Source: Anabaenopsis elenkinii CCIBt3563
GTDB taxonomy: Bacteria > Cyanobacteriota > Cyanobacteriia > Cyanobacteriales > Nostocaceae
Assembly: GCF_015245355.1 (NCBI RefSeq)
Contig: NZ_CP063311.1
Span: forward strand, 1,137,313-1,201,312
Length of the DNA: 64,000 nucleotides
Direction of reading: 5' to 3'
The position numbers were made by a program, and so were the translations under genes. Below the pieces are notes generated by a model, which saw only the letters and a program-made list of their open reading frames with translations, did no database searches and was not told the DNA's origin. Below are positions 7,889 to 17,100 of the stretch, piece after piece; position 1 is the first letter of the stretch, and each line of letters begins with the position of its first letter.

Positions 7889-8782
7889 TTGTTAATAAAC
7901 GCCGGGGGTGAACTAGCGGCTTTAACTGCTGCTGCTTTGTGGGCTGTGGCTTCGGTGTTATATGGCGTTGTGGGAAATCATATTCCGCCACTGCGACTAA
8001 ATTTCCTCAAGGGGATAGTAGCCATTACCCTGCTGATTCTCACTATTTTACTAACTGGTGAGTCCTTACCCACCTCTACCCCTTTGCCGATTTTTCTTCT
8101 GTGCTTGAGTGGGGTAATTGGTATTAGTTGGGGTGATACTGCTTTTTTAGGGGCGATCAATTATTTAGGACCTCGCCGGGTTTTACTGATGAGTACCCTT
8201 TCCCCTCCCCTCACGGCTATTGTGTCCATGATTGGACTGGGGGAAACTTTAAAAATTACCGCTTGGTGTGGGATTTTTCTGACTGTTTTAGGAGTCGCTT
8301 GGGTAGTCACAGAACGAGTTCCCCACAGCAGCAATGATTCCCCTACTCACCTATGGCGGGGTGTAGGTTTAGGTTTATTAGCCGCCATAGCTAGCAGCAT
8401 TGCTACAGTTATCTCTCGCCTAGCTTTTACTCTTGGTGATATACCCTCTTTATGGGCGGCTTTATTGCGCTTAGGTGCTGCTCAGGTGATTCTCTTGGCT
8501 TGGCTGTCGCGAGCTGGGGCGCAAGTCTCCCCGAGTTCAAAGGTATCACCGCGAATCATTTTCACCGCTTGCTTGGCCGCTGTTTGTGGTACTTATTTGG
8601 GTATTTGGCTACAGCAAACAGCAATTAAATTGACAACTGCGGGAATTGCTTCTACTTTGTTGGAGACTAGCCCTATATTTGTTATTCCTATTGTTTTATG
8701 TCTGGGAGAAAAGGTGAGTTGGCGATCGCTCGCTGGGGTGATAATTGCTATTGTGGGTATTGTCTTGTTATTTTTTACCTAA
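7889..8782 (+). CDS. EamA/DMT-family membrane transporter
   Basis: The 297-residue protein is almost entirely hydrophobic, with about ten predicted membrane helices in two homologous halves (residues ~5-140 and ~155-295), as in the drug/metabolite transporter superfamily (two EamA domains). The start is a TTG at 7889, as no ATG lies in frame near the N-terminus; the frame begins LINAGGELAALTAAALWA, typical of an EamA first helix. The substrate is unknown. The CIRCE-like site about 75 bp upstream suggests possible heat-shock control. Confidence 0.88.
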   Translation: MLINAGGELAALTAAALWAVASVLYGVVGNHIPPLRLNFLKGIVAITLLILTILLTGESLPTSTPLPIFLLCLSGVIGISWGDTAFLGAINYLGPRRVLLMSTLSPPLTAIVSMIGLGETLKITAWCGIFLTVLGVAWVVTERVPHSSNDSPTHLWRGVGLGLLAAIASSIATVISRLAFTLGDIPSLWAALLRLGAAQVILLAWLSRAGAQVSPSSKVSPRIIFTACLAAVCGTYLGIWLQQTAIKLTTAGIASTLLETSPIFVIPIVLCLGEKVSWRSLAGVIIAIVGIVLLFFT

Positions 8783-8844
8783 CTCTAGGTGAAGTCAACC
8801 TATCTTATACAAATTAAGCAATCTTCTTGTTGATGCTAAAAATT

Positions 8845-9091
8845 GATGTTAAAAAATGGTCTTGTCCCTATTGCCAAGGCTTAATTAATTGATACACTTG
8901 TGCTAGACTAGACCAGATAAGCAGCATCTATGGTACACGTCAAGCGCGCGGAACTCACTAACTTTAAATCCTGCGGTGGTACTACCTCGGTTCCTCTACT
9001 ACCGGGGTTTACCGTCATTTCTGGGCGGAATGGTTCGGGGAAATCTCATATTCTGGATGGGTTGCTGTTTTGTTTAGGGCTTTCTAGTTCT
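8845..9091 (+). repeat. Left copy of the smc promoter/5' duplication
   Basis: Collinear and mostly identical, without gaps, to 10203-10449 (offset 1358). It covers 85 bp upstream of the smc start and the first 54 codons. Identity stops abruptly at 9091/10449. Point differences are scattered along the copy, so the duplication is not recent. Confidence 0.95.
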
Positions 9092-9097
9092 CGATAA
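8930..9097 (+). pseudogene. Truncated smc N-terminus (55 codons)
   Basis: The frame begins ATG at 8930, in the same context as intact smc at 10288, and reads 55 codons to a TAA just past the duplication boundary. Compared with intact SMC it has V7A, F15C, P33R (inside the Walker A loop), N40H and A44G. Several are non-conservative, consistent with loss of selection. A tiny product could still be made, but it would lack everything past the P-loop. Confidence 0.92.
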
Positions 9098-9113
9098 AGG
9101 CGAATTTTTACTA

Positions 9114-10034
9114 ATGGACTGGAAAACTATATTACAAGCGCAACAGACCGACTTCATCAACCGAATGGAATCCGGTGATTTATTCCGGTGTGACCAACCA
9201 GGAAAGCACAGCGAGTTAACCGTGATCACCGGTGATTCGTTACAGCAATTACGGCGGTTTTGCTGGCGCATGGTTGATAAATATAAACGTAGTAACTCTA
9301 AGAGTGAGGATGTGTTTGTTAACAACCTGAAGGGAAAGCTAGGGGAGGAGGTAGTTAAAACCCGTTTAGGTGATCTGCTCACGGATGTTGACTATGAACA
9401 ATATCAGGGTGGTGATGGTAGTGTAGACTTTACCCTAGCTGCTGATTCATCTATTGGTATTCAGGTAAAAGCTCGTCAGGGTAAATTTGATCTTGAATGG
9501 TCAATTAGTCAAAAAGAAATTAACAAAAATGCTGTTTTGGTTTGTATTTTAATTCAAGAGGAAGTCAATGAGGCACAAAATCAATATCATTTAGTCCTAG
9601 CAGGGTTTTTACCCACTGATATGACCACCGTGACTGGGGGGAAAGCCAGGGTAAAAATCAATGAGTTGCTCTATTGTGGGGGTTTACGGGGCTATTTAGA
9701 AAGTTTGACAGTTTCCCCAAATGCTCAATTTTACTTCAACCGGGGGTTAGAACGCTCTAACTTATGGGACAACCAGGGTGCAATTGATGACTTTACTCAA
9801 GCTATTCAGATTGACCCTAATCTTGCTCAAGCTTACTTGAACCGGGGGAAAGCTCGCTCTGACTTAGGAGACAAGCAGGGTGCAATTGATGACTATACCC
9901 AAGCTATTAAGATTGACCCTAATTTTGCTTATGCTTACAACAACCGGGGGAATGCTCGCTCTGAGTTAGGAGACGAGCAGGGTGCAATTGATGATTTTGT
10001 GACTGCTGTCCGTACATCAGAACTAGGTTTTTAG
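9114..10034 (+). CDS. DUF4365-like nuclease-fold domain fused to TPR repeats
   Basis: The 306-residue protein has two parts. Residues ~60-170 contain LKGKLGEEVVKTRLGDLL, GSVDFTL and IGIQVKAR, an order (E...D...QxK) that fits the PD-(D/E)XK nuclease-like DUF4365 fold. Residues ~205-300 hold three TPR units (GAIDDFTQAIQIDPNLAQAYLNRG type). DUF4365 domains are often found in defence or mobile settings; the activity here is unproven. It lies exactly between the two copies of the smc 5' duplication, with its start 16 bp after the smc pseudogene stop, so it is probably cargo of an insertion. Confidence 0.8.
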   Translation: MDWKTILQAQQTDFINRMESGDLFRCDQPGKHSELTVITGDSLQQLRRFCWRMVDKYKRSNSKSEDVFVNNLKGKLGEEVVKTRLGDLLTDVDYEQYQGGDGSVDFTLAADSSIGIQVKARQGKFDLEWSISQKEINKNAVLVCILIQEEVNEAQNQYHLVLAGFLPTDMTTVTGGKARVKINELLYCGGLRGYLESLTVSPNAQFYFNRGLERSNLWDNQGAIDDFTQAIQIDPNLAQAYLNRGKARSDLGDKQGAIDDYTQAIKIDPNFAYAYNNRGNARSELGDEQGAIDDFVTAVRTSELGF

Positions 10035-10202
10035 TCCAATTTTGCCTAAGTCCTATATATAAAAGACAAAGACAAGGAAAAACAAAAGACTATCAAACTG
10101 CTATGGATAAAATTAAATATCTGAAGTCTGAAGGATGATATTTCATTCTGAAACAGCTTAATGTCAACTCATACTTAACCTAAATCTAGTTCTCCCCTAG
10201 AG

Positions 10203-10449
10203 GATGCTAAAAGATGGTCTTATCCCTATTGCCAAATCTTAATTAATTGATACACTTATGCTACATTAGCCCAGTTAAGCAGCATCTATGGTACACGTCA
10301 AGCGCGTGGAACTCACTAACTTTAAATCCTTCGGTGGTACTACCTCGGTTCCTCTACTACCGGGTTTTACGGTCATTTCTGGGCCGAATGGTTCGGGGAA
10401 ATCTAATATCCTGGATGCGTTGCTGTTTTGTTTAGGGCTTTCTAGTTCT
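10203..10449 (+). repeat. Right copy of the smc promoter/5' duplication
   Basis: This copy drives and encodes the intact smc N-terminus and is the partner of 8845-9091. Between 10035 and 10202 there is no gene. Confidence 0.95.
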
Positions 10450-13400
10450 AAGGGAATGCGAGCGGATAGGTTACCGGATTTGGTGAATAATGCTCAAAAG
10501 CCTAAAGGACGCGCTGGAATTGAGGCCAGTGTGACGGTAACCTTTGATTTGTCGGGGGATGTATCGGGGACACAAACCCAGATTGGGGAGGGTGCTGTAA
10601 CTGAGTGGAGTGTAACCCGCAGGTTGCGGGTAAGTCAGCAGGGTAGTTATACCTCTAACTATTATATTAATGGTGAGCCTTGTACTCTGACGGAGTTACA
10701 TGAGGAGTTGAATAACCTGCGGATTTATCCAGAGGGTTACAATGTGGTGTTACAAGGAGATGTTACTAGTATTATTTCTATGAATGCTAGGGAACGTCGA
10801 GAAATTATTGATGAGTTGGCCGGGGTGGCGGCTTTTGACCGTAAAATTGTCCAAGCTAAGAAAACTCTGGATGAGGTGAAGGACAAGGAAGATAGTTGTC
10901 GGATTATTCAGACTGAGTTAACTATACAGTGCGATCGCCTATCTCAAGCCCGTGCTAAGGCGCAAAAGTATCAAGTACTCCGCAGTGAGTTTCAGTGTAA
11001 GCAGTCCTGGGAGGCGGTTTTATCTTGGCGCTCTCTTCAAGCACAGCAAGAAAAGTTGGTGGCGCAAATCCAAGGGGGCGATCGCAGTTATATTGAATTT
11101 ACTACTCAGTTAAATAACCTCAATTCTGCCATTACTCTCCAGACGGAGGAACTAGAACAACTCAATGCTTATGTCAAAGCTTTGGGTGAGGAGGAACTCT
11201 TGGCGCTCCAAACTACTTTAGCCACCCAAGAGGCGGAATTTAAACAACTCCAGCGCCGACAACAGGAATTAACCGCAGCCATAAGGCAAACAACCCAAGA
11301 ATTGAGCCAAACTCAGCAGGATGTGGCACAATATCAGCAGTCATTAACAAGTTTAGCCCAAACTGAGGTTTTAGCCAGAGAATCTATTCTGGGTTGTGTG
11401 GAAGCACGAGATCAAGCCCAAGGGGTTTTAGATGCTTCCAGGTCAGCAGCAGCGGCGATCGCTTCAGCTTCGGAAGCTTGGGTACAGCAACAAACAGCTT
11501 TTAATCGTCAAATTGAATCTTTACTGCAAATCCTGGAACCCCAACGCACTGAACAAGCACAACTCAGAGAACGCTATGAGCAGTTACAGCAGCTAATTAC
11601 TGAACAAACTCAGCTGGTTAATAGTTGGGAACCGGAGTTAAGTGGTAAACAAGCTGAATGTAGTCGCTGGGAAATGGAGTTTCAGGGAGGGGGTGAACCC
11701 ATAGCCAATTTAGCCGCAACTCTCGCAGCTACAGAACAGGAGTTACAAATCCAACAGGAAACCCAAAAGCGACTTTTACAAGAACAACGGGAAAAACAAC
11801 GCCAGTTAGATAAAATTGAAGCCCAAGCCCAAGCCCAACAGGAGGTACAGGGAACCCAAGCCAGTAAGGTAATTTTACAGTCGGGACTGCCCGGGTTGTG
11901 CGGTTTGGTGGTACAGTTGGGTAAGGTAGACCCCCGCTATCAGTTAGCTTTGGAAATTGCCGCTGGTGGGCGTTTGGGTCATATTGTCGTAGAAGATGAC
12001 AGCGTAGCCGCTGCGGGAATTGAATTACTCAAGCAAAAACGGGCAGGTAGGGCAACTTTTTTACCTTTAAATAAGGTTAAGCCTAGTAAATTTACTCAGG
12101 ATGCTACCTTGCGTTATGCCCACGGTTTTGTCAATTATGCGGTGAATTTAATTGAATGCGATCGCCGTTATCAAGATGTGTTTAGTTATGTGTTCGGTAA
12201 TACTGTAGTTTTTACAAGTATCCAAGCAGCCAGGCAAAATATGGGTCTGTATCGGATTGTCACCTTAGATGGGGAATTGTTGGAAACTAGCGGCGCTATG
12301 ACTGGGGGGAGCAGTAGTCAGCGTTCTGTATTGCGGTTTGGGAAAACCGAATCAGCCGAATCTGAGGAAGCTATGGCTTTAAAGGGTCGCTTGGTAGATA
12401 TTGAGCGAATTTTATTACGTTGTACTGAGTCTATAACTACTTTATCGGCTCAAACTAAACAATATACCCAGGAACTCGCAGAGGCAAAACAAACCCGGCG
12501 AGAACAGCAGTTACAATGGGAACAACTGCAAAAAGAAGTCAAGAATTTAACAGAGCAATTGCATGGGACGCGATCGCAACTGACCCAAAATACCGAAAAA
12601 ATCAGCCTCGCCCAATCCCGTTTATCAGTGTTAGATCGGGAATTACCAATAAAAGAAAATGAGTTACAACAATTGCGACAAGAATTAGGGGAGTTAGAAG
12701 CATCTCAAACCCCCAGAGAATGGCAAGAAATACAAGTAACTATTAAAAACCAAGAGCAACAATTACAACAAAAAGAGAGAGAATTAAGGGAAGCGGAAGA
12801 AAAATTAAAAAATTGTCAAACTCAACAACAGCGATCGCAAGAACGCATCCAAGAAGCTGAAGCTAAAATCCAGCAATATCAGCAACAACAAACCAGCCAA
12901 GAAAATCAACTAAATTCCCTGAATAGTCAATCAGTTAGCCTCAGCAGTGAAATTAATCAAAACCAGGCTAATTTGCAGCAAATGAGCGAAAATTTAGGGT
13001 TAGAGAAACAAAAACGGGACACAATAGAACAAGAATTGCGATCGCAACTTTTACATCAACAACAACTGCAATGGGAAATTGAGAAACTCCAAGAAACCCA
13101 ACACAAACGGCTCGAAGAGTTAAAAGCACTGCAAAACCAATTACGAGAAACCGGCGCAGAATTGCCCAATCCCTTACCAGAAGTACCAGACCAGGTAGAT
13201 TTAGAGGAATTGCAAAAAGAACTGCGCAGCCTAAGCAAACGGTTACAGGCTATGGAACCGGTGAATATGTTGGCTTTAGAAGAATACGAACGCACCCAGA
13301 ACCGCCTGGAAGAACTCACGGAAAAACTACAGACCCTAGAAGCAGAACGTACGGAATTACTCCTACGGATTGAGAACTTTACCACATTGCGACAGCTAGC

Positions 13401-13860
13401 ATTTAAAGAAGCCTTTGATGCGGTCAACACCAACTTTCAATCTATTTTTGCGGTTCTTTCCGAAGGTGACGGCTATTTGCAACTAGAAGATCCCGAAGAT
13501 ATTTTTAACAGTGGGCTAAATTTAGTCGCCCACCCCAAAGGTAAACCAGTACAGCGCCTAGCTTCCATGTCCGGGGGGGAAAAATCCCTCACAGCCTTAA
13601 GTTTTATCTTTGCTCTACAACGTTACCGCCCCTCCCCATTTTATGCTTTTGACGAGGTAGATATGTTTTTAGATGGGGCTAACGTAGAGCGATTAGCTAA
13701 AATGATCAAACAACAAGCCCAACAAGCCCAATTTATAGTTGTGAGTTTACGCCGTCCGATGATAGAATCGGCCGAACGGACTATTGGCGTTACTCAAGCA
13801 CGAGGAGCTTACACTCAAGTATTGGGGATTAAATTAAAATCATCCAATGCATCTGCTTGA
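10288..13860 (+). CDS. smc: Chromosome segregation ATPase SMC
   Basis: The 1190-residue protein is full length for bacterial SMC. It has the Walker A loop GPNGSGKS at 32-39, a long Gln/Glu-rich coiled coil, a hinge around residues 520-660 (GLPGLCGLVVQLG to GAMTGGSSSQRS), a second coiled coil, the ABC signature SGGEKSLTALSF near 1094 and Walker B FYAFDEVDMFLDG near 1118-1130. SMC with ScpAB organises and compacts the chromosome. The ATG at 10288 is supported by the match to other SMC N-termini (MVHVKRVELTNFKSF). It is followed 58 bp later by a PRC-barrel gene that may be co-transcribed. Its upstream region is duplicated at 8845. Confidence 0.97.
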   Translation: MVHVKRVELTNFKSFGGTTSVPLLPGFTVISGPNGSGKSNILDALLFCLGLSSSKGMRADRLPDLVNNAQKPKGRAGIEASVTVTFDLSGDVSGTQTQIGEGAVTEWSVTRRLRVSQQGSYTSNYYINGEPCTLTELHEELNNLRIYPEGYNVVLQGDVTSIISMNARERREIIDELAGVAAFDRKIVQAKKTLDEVKDKEDSCRIIQTELTIQCDRLSQARAKAQKYQVLRSEFQCKQSWEAVLSWRSLQAQQEKLVAQIQGGDRSYIEFTTQLNNLNSAITLQTEELEQLNAYVKALGEEELLALQTTLATQEAEFKQLQRRQQELTAAIRQTTQELSQTQQDVAQYQQSLTSLAQTEVLARESILGCVEARDQAQGVLDASRSAAAAIASASEAWVQQQTAFNRQIESLLQILEPQRTEQAQLRERYEQLQQLITEQTQLVNSWEPELSGKQAECSRWEMEFQGGGEPIANLAATLAATEQELQIQQETQKRLLQEQREKQRQLDKIEAQAQAQQEVQGTQASKVILQSGLPGLCGLVVQLGKVDPRYQLALEIAAGGRLGHIVVEDDSVAAAGIELLKQKRAGRATFLPLNKVKPSKFTQDATLRYAHGFVNYAVNLIECDRRYQDVFSYVFGNTVVFTSIQAARQNMGLYRIVTLDGELLETSGAMTGGSSSQRSVLRFGKTESAESEEAMALKGRLVDIERILLRCTESITTLSAQTKQYTQELAEAKQTRREQQLQWEQLQKEVKNLTEQLHGTRSQLTQNTEKISLAQSRLSVLDRELPIKENELQQLRQELGELEASQTPREWQEIQVTIKNQEQQLQQKERELREAEEKLKNCQTQQQRSQERIQEAEAKIQQYQQQQTSQENQLNSLNSQSVSLSSEINQNQANLQQMSENLGLEKQKRDTIEQELRSQLLHQQQLQWEIEKLQETQHKRLEELKALQNQLRETGAELPNPLPEVPDQVDLEELQKELRSLSKRLQAMEPVNMLALEEYERTQNRLEELTEKLQTLEAERTELLLRIENFTTLRQLAFKEAFDAVNTNFQSIFAVLSEGDGYLQLEDPEDIFNSGLNLVAHPKGKPVQRLASMSGGEKSLTALSFIFALQRYRPSPFYAFDEVDMFLDGANVERLAKMIKQQAQQAQFIVVSLRRPMIESAERTIGVTQARGAYTQVLGIKLKSSNASA

Positions 13861-13918
13861 GATTTTGTTAATAATAGTGTATAGATAAACCGGATTCGAG
13901 ATCAGGACTCGGTATAGA

Positions 13919-14893
13919 ATGACCTCTGAACAGATAATTAGGCGTTCCGACATATTAAACACCCAGGTGATTACTCGCGATAACGGCAAACGGCTCGGTA
14001 TCGTCAATCAACTTTGGGTTGATATTGATCAAAGAGAGGTTGTGGCTCTTGGTTTGCGAGACAGCCTGATCTCTATTTCGGGTCTGCCACGCTATATGTA
14101 CCTCAACACCATCAACCAAATTGGTGATGTAATTCTAGTTGATAACGAAGACGCGATCGAAGATATTGAGATTGAGAGTTTAAGCAACCTGATTAACTGG
14201 GAAGTAATCACAGAAACAGGTGAAGTATTAGGGAGAGTGCGGGGGTTCAAGTTCAATGGCGAAACTGGTCAGATCCTGTCTATAGTCATCGCCTCTTTAG
14301 GAGTACCCCAAATTCCTGATCAATTTCTCAGCACCTATGAGTTATCGATGGATGAAGTCGTTAGCACTGGTCCGAGCAGGTTGATTGTATTTGAGGGGGC
14401 CGAAGAACGGGTTAACCAGTTAACCGTGGGCGTGCTAGAACGCTTAGGTATTGGTAAAGCACCCTGGGAAAGAGAAGCAGAAGAGGAATATGGCTATGTT
14501 CCCCGTGCGGTTTCACCAGCGAATCAGCTACCTAGTGGAGTACCATTACAACCACCTAAAACTAAAGTTCGCGCTCCTGAACCTGTGGAAGAGGAGGAAT
14601 GGACTCAAGACTATGTGGAAGAAGAAATTCCCCAGCGTCAAGTCATGCGGGCGCAACAGTACGAATCTATTCAATACGAACAAGACGAGGAAGATAACTG
14701 GAGTGAAGTTACTCCCAGGGATAGATATCAACAGCCACCTCAACCCAGATATGAAACTCAGGCTTACACCAATGAGTACGAGGATTATGATGATATAGAA
14801 GGGGATGCTTGGGAGGATGCACCAAAGCCGGTAAATATTCCTAAGAAAATCAAAGAAAGACAGCCAGAATATGAAGAAGAAGGCGGATATTAA
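13919..14893 (+). CDS. PRC-barrel domain protein
   Basis: The 324-residue protein has two PRC-barrel-like modules, about residues 5-80 (IIRRSDILNTQVITRDNGKRLGIVNQLWVD) and 90-165 (WEVITETGEVLGRVRGFKF). A long, acidic, proline- and glutamine-rich tail with many EEE, DY and QP runs follows, probably disordered. PRC barrels are small beta domains in RimM, photosynthetic reaction centre H subunits and many cyanobacterial proteins of unclear role. It follows smc closely and on the same strand. A hairpin with a T-rich tail lies 38 bp after the stop. Confidence 0.85.
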   Translation: MTSEQIIRRSDILNTQVITRDNGKRLGIVNQLWVDIDQREVVALGLRDSLISISGLPRYMYLNTINQIGDVILVDNEDAIEDIEIESLSNLINWEVITETGEVLGRVRGFKFNGETGQILSIVIASLGVPQIPDQFLSTYELSMDEVVSTGPSRLIVFEGAEERVNQLTVGVLERLGIGKAPWEREAEEEYGYVPRAVSPANQLPSGVPLQPPKTKVRAPEPVEEEEWTQDYVEEEIPQRQVMRAQQYESIQYEQDEEDNWSEVTPRDRYQQPPQPRYETQAYTNEYEDYDDIEGDAWEDAPKPVNIPKKIKERQPEYEEEGGY

Positions 14894-14930
14894 CATAATT
14901 CTTCATTCCTAACTCGGTAGATCATCTCGA

Positions 14931-14958
14931 CCCTCTTCCTTTCATACAGGGAAGGGGG
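14931..14958 (+). terminator. Likely Rho-independent terminator after the PRC-barrel gene
   Basis: CCCTCTTCC pairs with GGAAGGGGG (9 bp, one G-T wobble) around a 10-nt loop, followed by TATTTAAATT. It lies 38 bp after the stop of the PRC-barrel gene and before the next gene at 15008. Confidence 0.55.
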
Positions 14959-15007
14959 TATTTAAATTAATAAATATTCCTGTGTCTCCAATCACTCCCG
15001 GTGAGAC

Positions 15008-15697
15008 TTGACAAAAGCAGTGTCTAACAAAATTTCAATTATCATCCCCACCTATAATGAGCAGGGAAATATTCGGGGTGCGATCGCCTGTACTCAACCC
15101 AGCAGCAATGTAGAGTTAATTGTGGTAGATGGCGGCTCACAGGATGAGACTGTGAGTATTGCTGAGTCGTTAAATGTCAAAGTCATCACCTGTGCTCCCG
15201 GTCGTGCTACTCAAATGAATACAGGTGCTATGGCTGCAAGTGGGGATATCCTGTTGTTTCTCCACGCCGATACACGCTTACCCCCTGGTTTTGATCATAT
15301 GATTCGTAATGCTCTACAGCAACCGCAAATCGTGGCGGGAGCCTTTGCTTTACAGATTAATGCTTCCCTGTGGAGTTTGAGATGGGTAGAAACCGGAGTC
15401 AATTGGCGATCGCGTTTTTGTCAAATGCCCTATGGTGATCAGGCGATATTTTTAACATCAGAAGTATTCAATAAAGTTGGTAATTTTCCAGATTTACCGA
15501 TTATGGAAGATTTTGAACTCATACGACGTTTAAAAAGCATCGGCAAAATTATCATCATCCCTGTACCAGTTATTACTTCTGCGCGGAGATGGTTGCAAAA
15601 AGGAGTATTTTACACTACCATTTTGAATCAAATAGTAATTACTGCTTACCTTCTGGGGGTATCACCCCAACGCATTCGCAGTTGGTATCGGCGATAA
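15008..15697 (+). CDS. Family-2 glycosyltransferase (TIGR04283-like)
   Basis: The 229-residue protein has a GT-A fold pattern: ISIIIPTYNEQGNIRGAI, then VVDGGSQDETV with the donor-site aspartate, HADTRLPPGF (the DxD-like motif) and MEDFELIRRL near the acceptor site. This is the short cyanobacterial rSAM/selenodomain-associated GT2 type; its acceptor is unknown. The first codon is taken as TTG at 15008 after GGTGAG; a GTG at 15020 is an alternative start. Confidence 0.85.
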   Translation: MTKAVSNKISIIIPTYNEQGNIRGAIACTQPSSNVELIVVDGGSQDETVSIAESLNVKVITCAPGRATQMNTGAMAASGDILLFLHADTRLPPGFDHMIRNALQQPQIVAGAFALQINASLWSLRWVETGVNWRSRFCQMPYGDQAIFLTSEVFNKVGNFPDLPIMEDFELIRRLKSIGKIIIIPVPVITSARRWLQKGVFYTTILNQIVITAYLLGVSPQRIRSWYRR

Positions 15698-15854
15698 AAA
15701 CCTGATAAATATCCTATACTAATAACACTTAAACACAATATAGCCCAAAATTAAACATTTTGATGTAGCATTTATTGGCGTTTAATCAATTCACAGTTAG
15801 CCATAGTATACCATTCATCTGTTATTAAATTCCCTGAGTGTTTTAGTAACTGAG

Positions 15855-16223
15855 AGGATGTTTTAAAAGTTATGATTAATGTATCAAATATTGTTTTACC
15901 CCACCCTCACCATGCCCCTGTGAAGAGAAAGGGACTTGATTTTATTGCTTCCCTTTTTCTTTGGTGTTCCCTGTTCTTTGGTGTTCCCTGTTCCCTGTTC
16001 AGTGTGTTCCGGTGTTCCCTTGAGAGGATGTTTGTCAAGTCATGATTAGTGTATCAACTATTGCTTGACCCCACCCTAACCCTCCCCTTGTAAGGGGAGG
16101 GGACTTGATTTTATTGTTTCGGTGTGTCCCCCATTCCCTATTCCCCATTCCCTGTTCCGGTGTTCCGGTGTTCCGGTGTTCCCTAAGATAAAAATTACCT
16201 GTTAAAAACTTATCAAACATCCT
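15855..16223. mobile_element. MITE-like element, copy C (composite)
   Basis: Flanked by a perfect CTGAG duplication (15850-15854 and 16224-16228). A second AGGATGTTTG start occurs inside at 16025 after TTGAG, so the copy is a partial 5' unit joined to a complete one. It contains TTCGGTGT and GTTCCGGT tandem arrays and a CCCCTTGTAAGGGG box, and no nested module. Its right end is only 17 bp before the TVP38 start codon. The rest of 15698-16245 is AT-rich with no gene. Confidence 0.85.
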
Positions 16224-16245
16224 CTGAGGATTAAAGAAATATTTT

Positions 16246-16992
16246 ATGGATACAAAAACCCAATTAAATAGAAGATTGAAATTATTAATAATTAGTTTCC
16301 TAGTTGCTACCCTAATTATTGCTGCCCAATATTTGCCAGTTAAACAGGTTTTCAACTATGCCATCTCATGGGTGCAAAATCTGGGTATTTTAGCCCCCAC
16401 AGCCTATATTATAATTTACAACCTAGCAACTATACTATTTATACCTGGTTCTCTCTTAACTGTAAAAGGTGGTTGCTTATTCGGTCTGTTTTGGGGTTCT
16501 GTATATGTCTTAATTGCTGCAGTGATCGGAGCAATTTTAGCTTTTATTCTTGGACGCTATTTATGCCGTGATTGGGTTGAAGGACAGATTGATAAATATC
16601 CTAAATTTAAAGCAATTAATTTAGCAGTTGCTAAAGAGGGATGGAAAATTGTCTTACTGACGCGGTTATCTCCCATCTTTCCATTCAACTTGTTAAATTA
16701 CGCCTTTGGAGTTACACAAGTTTCTCTAAAAGACTATATCTTAGGTTCCTTGGGCATCATTCCCGGTACAGTTATGTACGTTTATATAGGTTCATTAGTC
16801 GGTGATTTAGCCATGCTCAATACACCTAATCAGCCCAGTCATCCAGAAGCGGAAATCTGGCAATGGCTCATGCAGATAATTGGGTTAATTGCCACTATTG
16901 CTATAACAGTATATCTCACAAAAATTGCCCAAAAAACTCTGAGGGAAAGTCTGATCATAGCAGAAATTAGCAATGATCAGATTAATAAATAA
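16246..16992 (+). CDS. TVP38/TMEM64 (DedA-like, VTT domain) membrane protein
   Basis: The 248-residue protein has about five hydrophobic segments and the VTT signature: LFIPGSLLTVKGGCLFG, GAILAFILGRYLCRDWV and LTRLSPIFPFNLLNYAFGVT. Such proteins are integral membrane proteins related to the DedA family and are thought to move or scramble lipids; the exact job here is unknown. The start ATG at 16246 is only 17 bp from a MITE end, so its native promoter or leader may have been replaced. Confidence 0.88.
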   Translation: MDTKTQLNRRLKLLIISFLVATLIIAAQYLPVKQVFNYAISWVQNLGILAPTAYIIIYNLATILFIPGSLLTVKGGCLFGLFWGSVYVLIAAVIGAILAFILGRYLCRDWVEGQIDKYPKFKAINLAVAKEGWKIVLLTRLSPIFPFNLLNYAFGVTQVSLKDYILGSLGIIPGTVMYVYIGSLVGDLAMLNTPNQPSHPEAEIWQWLMQIIGLIATIAITVYLTKIAQKTLRESLIIAEISNDQINK

Positions 16993-17100
16993 CCGGCGAT
17001 GTAGCAGAGGGTGAGTGAGTCAAATTTGTGTCAATAAAACTGATTATTCCCCTAAACTAAAAGTAGTAAACCTGTTGCAACTGCATGAGGAAAGTAGATT

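Noticed and set aside
13056-13433. 125-aa minus-strand frame inside smc
   Set aside because: Serine- and cysteine-rich shadow of the Gln/Glu-rich coiled coil of smc; no own ribosome site.
14451-14896. 115-116-aa frames on both strands in the PRC-barrel gene
   Set aside because: Shadows of the acidic tail; the minus frame is hydrophobic only because it mirrors GAA/GAT codons.
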